A stretch of 6,313 nucleotides of DNA from contig CAJUDX010000114.1 of the NCBI GenBank assembly GCA_910584785.1, positions 1 to 6,313 on the forward strand, read 5' to 3'. Shown piece by piece: positions 1-5,083 of the stretch (position 1 is the first letter of the stretch; every line of letters starts with the position of its first letter). The position numbers and the translations under genes were made by a program. The stretch comes from an uncultured Lachnospiraceae bacterium (GTDB lineage: Bacteria > Bacillota > Clostridia > Lachnospirales > Lachnospiraceae). The notes under the pieces were generated by a model. The model searched no databases, had not been told where the DNA came from, and saw only the letters and a program-made list of their open reading frames with translations.

Positions 1-2
1 AG

Positions 3-542
3 GGTAGCAGGCTTTCCGGGGGCTTTCTATATTGTACTAATTTTACACGCCCTGTTTCTTCCCTGGATGTTTCCGTTCAGGCGAAGGTGATTAATATGCT
101 GATGGATTTACAGGATAAATATGGGCTGGCTTACCTATTTATCTCCCATGATTTAAGCGTGGTAAAGCACATATCGGATCGGATTGCGGTGATGTATTTA
201 GGTGAAATTGTGGAGATAGCAGACACGGAAAAAATGTTTGAGCATACGATGCATCCTTATTCCATCGCCCTTTTGTCGGCAGTTCCCAGGGTACGGCCAA
301 CGGAAAAGGTAGAAAGGATCACGCTGAAAGGTGATGTTCCCAGTCCCATGGATCCGGGAAAAGAGTGCCGCTTCGCCAAAAGATGCTGGATGGCTAAGGC
401 GTGTTGTTTCCAGGAAAAACCAACGCTAACGGAGGTTGAGGAAGGGCACAAAGTTGCCTGCTTTTTTGCAGAGGAATCAAGGAAGCGGGCTAGGAACGCA
501 GAACGAATTTCAATGAACGCGATAACAGGAGGAAAAGTATGA
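3..542 (+). CDS. Peptide/nickel-type ABC transporter ATP-binding protein (OppF/DppF family), 3' part, Walker B region missing
   Basis: The gene enters the window already in progress; its frame is open from position 3 to the TGA at 540-542. From position 51 it reads as a standard OppF/DppF ATPase C-terminus: PVSSLDVSVQ (D-loop, 51-80), then YLFISHDLSVV with the switch histidine (H-loop), then the oligopeptide-transporter C-terminal domain with HPYSIALLSAVP and the cysteine-rich tail (CRFAKRC, then GHKVACFF). Such proteins are cytoplasmic and power import of peptides or similar small solutes. Just upstream the same frame gives RLSGG, like the ABC signature, but only nine residues lie between SGG and PVSS, where the family has about 22, including the Walker B aspartate and catalytic glutamate. 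Neither acidic residue is present. The gene is therefore decayed, rearranged, or read through a poor sequence edge. A GTG at 87 could be called as a start but lies inside the conserved domain, so I do not accept it. The stop overlaps the next start by 4 bases (ATGA). Family assignment is firm; intactness is not. Confidence 0.82.
   Translation, partial: GSRLSGGFLYCTNFTRPVSSLDVSVQAKVINMLMDLQDKYGLAYLFISHDLSVVKHISDRIAVMYLGEIVEIADTEKMFEHTMHPYSIALLSAVPRVRPTEKVERITLKGDVPSPMDPGKECRFAKRCWMAKACCFQEKPTLTEVEEGHKVACFFAEESRKRARNAERISMNAITGGKV
527..532 (+). promoter_or_regulatory. Ribosome binding site of the RraA-like gene
   Basis: A perfect AGGAGG lies 6 bases before the ATG at 539, inside the last codons of the ABC ATPase gene. 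It fixes the start of the RraA-like gene. With the ATGA overlap, it indicates that the two genes share a transcript and are translationally coupled. Confidence 0.85.
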
Positions 543-1336
543 TTGATGTCAGCATGGAAAAACGGGTTCACCGCTATACTATCCCGGAAGAAAAAATCAG
601 GCATTTGGATATTGATGACATGGAGCGGATTAAGCGGTTAAAGAAAGCCGGATATGGCGGAAATGTTTCGGACAGCTTATGGCAGCTTGGGGTATGTGAT
701 ACGGTTTTATCCCAGCGGTTTAAAGCTTTAAGGCAAGGGATGCAGCTGGTGGGAAGGGCATTGCCCATAAAGCTTCATACGGTTGTGATTGACAATTCGC
801 TTACACCAGAGATGAACCGGGAATATATGGATAAAAAATTTGCCCAAGAAGAGCATCCCCAAAAACGGATGATGCGCTGTGTGGCGGAAAGCAAGCCAGG
901 ATCCGTGCTGTGTTTTGACTGCGGCGGGGATATCCAGCCAGCGCATTTTGGGGAGATGAGTTGCCAGCTGGCATACTCCCACGGATGCCGGGGAATGCTT
1001 ATTGCCGGTAACTGCCGTGACACCCAGTATGTGCTTAAAATGCCGGATTTTCCGATTTTTTCCTTTGGGACAGCGCCTAACGCCTTTGGTGGATGGATTG
1101 TCACGGATGTTAACGTCCCGATCCTTCTTCCAGGCCATTTAACCCACTATGTGCAGGTATTTCCTGGAGACTTCATCTTTGCGGATAATGACGGGGCACA
1201 AGTTATCCCGAAAGAAATTATTGATGAAGTTCTGCTTATGGTCGAGGAAATCAGCGCAAAGGAAAACAAGCAGCGTAAGGCCCTGGCGGATGGTATGCCC
1301 ATTGATCAGGTATATAGGGAATTCGGCGTTTTATGA
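539..1336 (+). CDS. RraA-family protein, HMG-aldolase-like (4-hydroxy-4-methyl-2-oxoglutarate aldolase fold)
   Basis: A 265-aa protein with the RraA/HMG-aldolase domain over about residues 40-235. Visible family motifs are GNVSDSLWQLG (41-51), KPGSVLCFDCGG (119-130), HFGEMSCQLA with the conserved GE (136-145), GNCRD with the Arg160-Asp161 pair that binds substrate and divalent metal in this family, and FPGDFIFADNDGAQVIP (208-224). Known members are divalent-metal-dependent aldolases that cleave 4-hydroxy-2-oxo acids and decarboxylate oxaloacetate; others, such as E. coli RraA, bind RNase E. RNase E inhibition is less likely here because the Arg-Asp site is kept and the gene sits among catabolic genes. 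An N-terminal extension of about 40 residues and a C-terminal tail make it longer than the ~160-aa RraA core. Homologues are sometimes labelled dimethylmenaquinone methyltransferase, which is a misnomer. It overlaps the upstream transporter gene by 4 bases. It could act on a keto acid made downstream; the exact substrate is unknown. Confidence 0.85.
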   Translation: MIDVSMEKRVHRYTIPEEKIRHLDIDDMERIKRLKKAGYGGNVSDSLWQLGVCDTVLSQRFKALRQGMQLVGRALPIKLHTVVIDNSLTPEMNREYMDKKFAQEEHPQKRMMRCVAESKPGSVLCFDCGGDIQPAHFGEMSCQLAYSHGCRGMLIAGNCRDTQYVLKMPDFPIFSFGTAPNAFGGWIVTDVNVPILLPGHLTHYVQVFPGDFIFADNDGAQVIPKEIIDEVLLMVEEISAKENKQRKALADGMPIDQVYREFGVL

Positions 1337-1338
1337 AT

Positions 1339-2271
1339 TTAACGGTGGCGGTCATTCTCCCCTTGAAAAAGAGAAGCGGACTGCTGGTATTTCCGGTAAT
1401 TTAAGGGGGAAATTCCAATGGTTTTCTTAAAAAGCCGGGAAAAATAGAATTCATCGGTAAAACCGGTTTTTGTGGAAATTTCTTTTACCGTAAATTCAGT
1501 CTGGGCGAGCAGTTCCTTGGCTTTTTCGATACGGAAATGATTTAGGTATTCCATGGGTGTACAGTCTGTGTATTGCTTAAAAAGCCTGATGAAATGGCTT
1601 TTGCTGATGTTGATGGAGGCGATAATATCATCCAAATGGATATTTTCCTGATAATGCTCAGAAAAATACTTGATAACCCAGTTGATTAGATGGATATGGT
1701 TTTGGTTTCTTTGGTGGAAAAAGAAATTCTTAGCCGTTTCATAAAGGAGCTGTGACAGAACAAATTGCTCCTGCCATTTGTAAGCCAGGGGTGCAACGGT
1801 TTCTAAAGAGTACAGTTCAAGAAACAGGCTCTGGATTTTATGAAGGTTAACGGCTTTGTGAACCGGGGAAAAGGGCAGAGGCGGGTAATCGGTGTGGATA
1901 TGCCACTGCAGATCCGGATTGTTCATTACGGAAAAATTTTTGGCCGCATCCCAGATCCAATCGACTTCACGGTTTTCTACAAGGATGTAGGAGAATTGGA
2001 CGAGAAGCAGTTCTATGGAGGGGCATTTTTCTGGCTGAAGGAGGCCGTAGCTGCACTGTGGAGGGAGATAAATCAAATCACCGGCTTTAGCCAGGTATCT
2101 CTCTCCATTGATTAGAATATATCCGGCTCCTTTCAGCATAAGGATTAGCTGATGTTCCGGCATTATGCGCATAGCATTCCATCCTTTAAAGCTGCTTCGG
2201 CAGCTTACGCAGGTGATTTTCGGGATAATATTATATTTAATAAAGTCAGAAAATGATTTTAGGCAAACCAT
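1339..2271 (-). CDS. AraC-family transcriptional regulator with cupin-type sensor domain
   Basis: A 310-aa cytoplasmic DNA-binding protein. The N-terminal sensor has the AraC-type cupin pattern: PEHQLILMLKGAGYILINGE (39-58), followed by AGDLIYLPP (63-71). The C-terminal ~100 residues hold two helix-turn-helix units: HLDDIIASINISKSHFIRLF (212-231), and TVKEISTKTGF (261-271) continuing into YFSRLFKKTIGISPLNYRKY (276-295), the classic AraC signature. The frame is open further upstream, to 2337, but I chose the ATG at 2271. A GAGGAA ribosome site sits 8 bases before it, a good promoter lies just upstream, and the longer form would run back through the promoter. It diverges from the oxidoreductase operon at 2372, which it most likely controls in response to the pathway substrate. 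Its stop is only 2 bp from that of the RraA-like gene, so it may also affect that gene. A CxxC (Cys21, Cys24) precedes the cupin; its meaning is unknown. Confidence 0.93.
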   Translation of the reverse strand: MVCLKSFSDFIKYNIIPKITCVSCRSSFKGWNAMRIMPEHQLILMLKGAGYILINGERYLAKAGDLIYLPPQCSYGLLQPEKCPSIELLLVQFSYILVENREVDWIWDAAKNFSVMNNPDLQWHIHTDYPPLPFSPVHKAVNLHKIQSLFLELYSLETVAPLAYKWQEQFVLSQLLYETAKNFFFHQRNQNHIHLINWVIKYFSEHYQENIHLDDIIASINISKSHFIRLFKQYTDCTPMEYLNHFRIEKAKELLAQTEFTVKEISTKTGFTDEFYFSRLFKKTIGISPLNYRKYQQSASLFQGENDRHR

Positions 2272-2279
2272 AGAATAAG

Positions 2280-2285
2280 TTCCTC
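2280..2285 (-). promoter_or_regulatory. Ribosome binding site of the AraC-type regulator
   Basis: Read on the - strand, GAGGAA lies 8 bases before the ATG at 2271. It decides the start: the longer in-frame readings upstream have no comparable site. Confidence 0.75.
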
Positions 2286-2305
2286 GATTTCCTTTATGAT
2301 GATTA

Positions 2306-2334
2306 AGTATAGTATAAAGCGTGAAAATTGTCAG
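2306..2334 (-). promoter_or_regulatory. Probable sigma-A promoter of the AraC-type regulator
   Basis: On the - strand, CTGACA (2334-2329) is followed after exactly 17 bases by TATACT (2311-2306). Each hexamer differs from the TTGACA/TATAAT consensus at one position. Transcription would start near 2299 and give a ~28-base leader containing the GAGGAA ribosome site. A second TATACT overlaps it (2316-2311), but its spacing from the -35 is too short, at 12 bases. The promoter overlaps the region where the divergent operon promoter must lie, so the two directions may compete. Confidence 0.7.
2313..2318 (+). promoter_or_regulatory. Possible -10 element of the oxidoreductase operon, weak
   Basis: TATAAA is the best -10-like hexamer on the + strand in the 100-bp gap. 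No convincing -35 lies 16-18 bases upstream (TCCTTT at 2290-2295). This would fit a promoter that needs an activator such as the divergent AraC-type protein. That reading is inference, and the real promoter could differ. Confidence 0.3.
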
Positions 2335-2356
2335 CAAAATTTTGAATTTGGCAAAT
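2335..2356. promoter_or_regulatory. Two adjacent palindromes in the divergent control region, candidate operator
   Basis: CAAAATTTTG (2335-2344) is a perfect 10-bp palindrome. One base later comes ATTTGGCAAAT (2346-2356), a perfect 5-1-5 inverted repeat. They lie between the regulator's -35 box and the ribosome site of the oxidoreductase gene, where an operator would be expected. AraC-family proteins often bind direct repeats rather than palindromes, so the link to the neighbouring regulator is uncertain. AT-rich DNA yields some short palindromes by chance. Confidence 0.4.
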
Positions 2357-2359
2357 AGT

Positions 2360-2365
2360 GAGGTG
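2360..2365 (+). promoter_or_regulatory. Ribosome binding site of the DAO-type oxidoreductase gene
   Basis: GAGGTG lies 6 bases before the ATG at 2372 and selects that start. An in-frame GTG at 2321 would add 17 residues that are not part of the FAD-binding fold. Confidence 0.75.
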
Positions 2366-2371
2366 GGATAT

Positions 2372-3820
2372 ATGGAAGAATTTGATGTGGTGATTGTGGG
2401 AGCCGGTATTATAGGATGTGCGGTTGCCAGGGAATTATCCAGATTTCGGTTAAAAATTGCCGTGGTGGAAAAAAATTTGGATGTTTGTTTTGAAACCAGC
2501 GGAAGGAATTCTGCCGTGCTCCATGGCGGCTTTGCCTATGATCGGGGCTCATTGAAAGCTCAGTGCTGCGTGGAAGGAAATCGGGAATTTGAACAGGTTG
2601 CAAAAGAACTGGATATCCCATTTAAACGTACAGGAAAGCTTTTGGTGGGAAGTTCCAAAGAAGATTATGGGGCGTTAAAGGAAGTTTTGGAACAAGGGAG
2701 GGAAAATGGCAGCGAAGGGCTGCACTTGGTTTCTAAGGAAGAGATGAAAAAGTTGGTTCCCTGGGCCAAGGGGGAAATAGGACTGTTTTCCAAAAACAGC
2801 GGGATTATGGATCCGTTCCAATATGTGATTGGACTTGCGGAAAATGCAAAGCAAAATGGAGTGGAATTTTTCTTTGGAAAGAAAGTAAACCGCATCACCA
2901 GGGGTGAAAAGGGAGAATTTATCATCTGTGCGGAAGGAAAGCAGCTAAAAAGCCGATGGTTGGTCAATGGGGCGGCTATGGGAGGCGCAGTGATTTCGGA
3001 AATGGCGGGAATACCGGGATATCGGACTACTGCAGGAAATGGCGCTTACATAGTGCTGGACAAGCATACCGGGAAATATCTGCCTATGCCAGTGTATCCT
3101 GTGCCGAATAACTCCTATATGGGGGTTCATGTTACTCCCACAATCGATGGAAATGTTATTGTAGGGCCCACCGGAAACGAGATAGCGGATGGCGATGATT
3201 ACGGTGTCGCCGGGGAAACGATTGAATATTTAGCGGAAAGCGCGTCAAAAATTTGGCCCTATATCCGAAAGAGCGATTACATTCGGAATTATTGCGGGAA
3301 TTGCGCAAAGTGGTATGATTCATCTGGCCTGATCTATGATTTTCGGGTAGAGATCCGAGATTTGCAGGCGCCTAGGCTGATCAATATGGTGAATATGGAT
3401 TCCCCAGCCCTTACCAGCGCCCTGCCTTTAGCCAGAAGATGCGTAAAGCTTATCCGTGAACGGGAAAGGCTGGAAGCTAATCCTGACTTTAACCCGATAA
3501 GGAAGGGGATAATCCGTTTTTCCGAAATGACTGACGGCGATCGCCAGGATAAAATAAAGGAAAATCCGGATTATGGAGAGATTGTCTGCAGATGTGAGCA
3601 GGTTTCAAAAGCAGAAATCCTCCAGGCAATCCATAATCCGCTGGGAACATATACCGTAGCGGGAATAAAGCTGAGGACAAGAGCCATGATGGGGCGCTGT
3701 CAAGGCGGATACTGCCAGATGAGGCTGGTCAAGCTGCTTTGTGAGGAGTTGGGACTGTCGGAACAGGAAATTATTTATGAACGAAAAGGTTCCTATATGT
3801 TTACTGGAAGAGTGAGGTAA
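2372..3820 (+). CDS. FAD-dependent oxidoreductase of the DAO/GlpA/LhgO type with C-terminal BFD-like [2Fe-2S] domain
   Basis: A 482-aa flavoprotein. The DAO domain spans about residues 4-357: the FAD-binding strand VVIVGAGIIG with GxGxxG (10-15) and Glu33, then SGRNSAVLHGGFAYDRGSLK (43-62), which is like L-2-hydroxyglutarate and glycerol-3-phosphate dehydrogenases, and MDSPALTSALPLA (342-354), which closes the FAD site. A BFD-like [2Fe-2S] domain follows, with four cysteines at 406, 408, 443 and 448 (CRC, then GRCQGGYC). There is no signal peptide or membrane segment, so it should be cytoplasmic. By family it oxidises a 2-hydroxy acid, glycerol-3-phosphate, or an amino-acid/opine substrate; which one cannot be read here. 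Electrons could pass from FAD through the iron-sulfur cluster to the next gene's NAD(P)/FAD protein. Oddly, where I expect a conserved substrate arginine in a G-x-R-x-K context, it has YCGNCAK (307-313), a CxxC. It is first in a tight operon, and its stop is 6 bases before the next start. Confidence 0.9.
   Translation: MEEFDVVIVGAGIIGCAVARELSRFRLKIAVVEKNLDVCFETSGRNSAVLHGGFAYDRGSLKAQCCVEGNREFEQVAKELDIPFKRTGKLLVGSSKEDYGALKEVLEQGRENGSEGLHLVSKEEMKKLVPWAKGEIGLFSKNSGIMDPFQYVIGLAENAKQNGVEFFFGKKVNRITRGEKGEFIICAEGKQLKSRWLVNGAAMGGAVISEMAGIPGYRTTAGNGAYIVLDKHTGKYLPMPVYPVPNNSYMGVHVTPTIDGNVIVGPTGNEIADGDDYGVAGETIEYLAESASKIWPYIRKSDYIRNYCGNCAKWYDSSGLIYDFRVEIRDLQAPRLINMVNMDSPALTSALPLARRCVKLIRERERLEANPDFNPIRKGIIRFSEMTDGDRQDKIKENPDYGEIVCRCEQVSKAEILQAIHNPLGTYTVAGIKLRTRAMMGRCQGGYCQMRLVKLLCEELGLSEQEIIYERKGSYMFTGRVR
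3814..3817 (+). promoter_or_regulatory. Ribosome binding site for a TTG start
   Basis: GAGG, 9 bases before the TTG at 3827, lies in the last codons of the upstream gene. A second, stronger AGGAG (3820-3824) is only 2 bases from the TTG, which is too close for normal use. An in-frame TAA at 3818-3820 excludes any earlier start, and later ATGs would remove the FAD-binding glycines, so TTG is the only workable start. Confidence 0.6.
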
Positions 3821-3826
3821 GGAGAG

Positions 3827-5077
3827 TTGAAGGGAAATAAGGAGGTTGTAGTAATCGGCGGCGGCCCGGCTGGCTTGGCGGCAGCAATCGCAATGAGGAA
3901 AATGGGGATTCAGGATATCCTTGTGGTAGAGAGGGAAAAAGAAGCAGGCGGAATCCTGCGCCAGTGCATCCATGATGGATTTGGCCTTATCCGTTTTCGG
4001 GAAAGCATCAGCGGGCCAGAATATGCCGATCGCTTTTTAAGGGAAGCTAGGGCGCTGGGGATAGAGATCCGTACAAATACAACAGTCGTTGCATTGACCG
4101 TGGAGAAATGCCTTACCTTATCTTCGCCTAGGGGCTTGGAATTGCTCCAGGCTAAGGCGGTTGTCTTAGCGATGGGATGCAGGGAGAGAACCAGGGGAGC
4201 CCTAGCTATCCCAGGGGAACGGCCAAGCGGTGTGTATACGGCAGGAGTTGCCCAAAATTACATGAATCTCTGTAATCTGATGGTTGGCAGGAAAGCAGTT
4301 ATTTTAGGTTCGGGAGATATTGGGCTGATTATGGCCCGCCGCCTGGCGTTGGAGGGCGTCTGCGTGGAAGGCGTTTATGAAATCCTTCCCTATGCCAGTG
4401 GGCTGAGGCGGAACATTCTGCAGTGTTTGGAGGATTACGGGATTCCGCTGTATTTAAAGCATACCGTGACCAATATCCATGGGAAAGGGCGGCTGACCGG
4501 TGTGACGGTGAGCCAGGTAGATGAGCATAGGAATATCGTGCCGGGAACGGAAAAAGAGATAGCGTGCGATACCTTGATCCTGTCTGTAGGTCTGATTCCG
4601 GAAAATGAATTGACGAAACAGGCGGGGGCAAAAATGGATCAAGTAACAGGGGCGGCTGTTGTGGATGAATTTTATGAAACCAGCGTTGCGGGGATATTTG
4701 CAGCGGGAAATGTCCTTCATGTCCATGACTTGGCGGATCAGGTATCCCTGGAGGCAGAACGCATGGCAAAAGGGGTTTGCCTTTATTTAAACGGAATGGA
4801 AAGAAAGGCAAAGGAAAAAAGCAGGGTGGTTTTCGGAGAAGGGATCCGCTACGTTGTTCCGCAGTATGTTTCAGGCACGGAAAATTTCACGTTTTCTTTC
4901 CGGGTGGCTAAGCCTGTGGGGGAATGTAAGGTTCTTCTTAAGCAAGGCGGGAAAGAAATTGCTCAATGGAAAAGGAGAGGCTTGTTGCCTGCAGAAATGG
5001 AGCAGATAGAGGTAGACTGCAAAACCATTGAACAGGGCAGGGAGATCGAAGTGATGCTGGCTTTGGAAGGGAGATGA
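3827..5077 (+). CDS. NAD(P)/FAD-dependent oxidoreductase, GlpB-like / opine-oxidase-A-like partner
   Basis: A 416-aa pyridine-nucleotide-disulfide-type flavoprotein starting at TTG. Visible parts are the FAD site VVVIGGGPAGLAAA (7-20), GGILRQCIHDGFGL (41-54) typical of this subfamily, AMGCRERTRGALAIPGERP (115-133), the second dinucleotide site VILGSGDIG (158-166), and the closing FAD motif FAAGNVLHVHDLAD (291-304). The ~75-residue tail from RYVVPQ (341-346) is a beta-rich extension that I recall in clostridial members. The thioredoxin-reductase CxxC is absent, so it is not a disulfide reductase. In known two-flavoprotein systems (anaerobic GlpAB, opine oxidase OoxA/OoxB, hydroxyproline dehydrogenases) such a protein pairs with a DAO-type subunit and handles electron transfer. 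The gene order here matches that pairing, so an electron link to the upstream product is likely. It lies 6 bases after the upstream stop and 6 bases before the next start. The small CxxC-rich DUF1667 protein that often follows in Clostridia is absent. Confidence 0.9.
   Translation: MKGNKEVVVIGGGPAGLAAAIAMRKMGIQDILVVEREKEAGGILRQCIHDGFGLIRFRESISGPEYADRFLREARALGIEIRTNTTVVALTVEKCLTLSSPRGLELLQAKAVVLAMGCRERTRGALAIPGERPSGVYTAGVAQNYMNLCNLMVGRKAVILGSGDIGLIMARRLALEGVCVEGVYEILPYASGLRRNILQCLEDYGIPLYLKHTVTNIHGKGRLTGVTVSQVDEHRNIVPGTEKEIACDTLILSVGLIPENELTKQAGAKMDQVTGAAVVDEFYETSVAGIFAAGNVLHVHDLADQVSLEAERMAKGVCLYLNGMERKAKEKSRVVFGEGIRYVVPQYVSGTENFTFSFRVAKPVGECKVLLKQGGKEIAQWKRRGLLPAEMEQIEVDCKTIEQGREIEVMLALEGR
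5068..5073 (+). promoter_or_regulatory. Ribosome binding site of the metal-dependent dehydrogenase gene
   Basis: AGGGAG lies 10 bases before the ATG at 5084 and overlaps the last codons of the upstream gene, which supports a shared operon. An ATGA at 5074-5077 overlaps the upstream stop, but its frame closes quickly, so 5084 is the start. Confidence 0.65.
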
Positions 5078-5083
5078 AATTTC

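Noticed and set aside
87..542. A complete small gene starting at GTG 87
   Set aside because: The codon is the valine of the conserved QAKV segment inside the ABC ATPase, and the frame continues upstream without a stop to position 3.
728..1138. Antisense open frames within the RraA-like gene
   Set aside because: They have no domain signal and lie fully within a gene with clear family motifs.
1359..1409. CCCCTT (1359-1364) and AAGGGG inverted repeat as a terminator for the RraA-like gene
   Set aside because: The loop is nearly 40 bases, the stem only about 6 bp, and no T run follows; it lies in the coding sequence of the regulator.
1457..1468. AAAACCGGTTTT palindrome
   Set aside because: It encodes the conserved TGF segment of the AraC helix-turn-helix; codon choice explains it.
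2322..2335. A catabolite-repression (cre) site
   Set aside because: The stretch starts TGAAAA but lacks the central CG of the cre consensus.
2272..2337. A longer N-terminus for the AraC-type regulator from 2337
   Set aside because: It would start upstream of the regulator's own predicted -10 and transcript start; ATG 2271 has a clear ribosome site.
2321..2371. A longer N-terminus for the DAO-type oxidoreductase from GTG 2321
   Set aside because: The added 17 residues are not part of the fold, GTG 2321 has no ribosome site, and the stretch overlaps the regulator's promoter. ATG 2372 has GAGGTG at good spacing.
4329..4811. A 160-codon open frame on the - strand inside the NAD(P)/FAD oxidoreductase gene
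   Set aside because: It is a proline- and histidine-rich reading antisense to a well-supported gene, with no recognisable domain.
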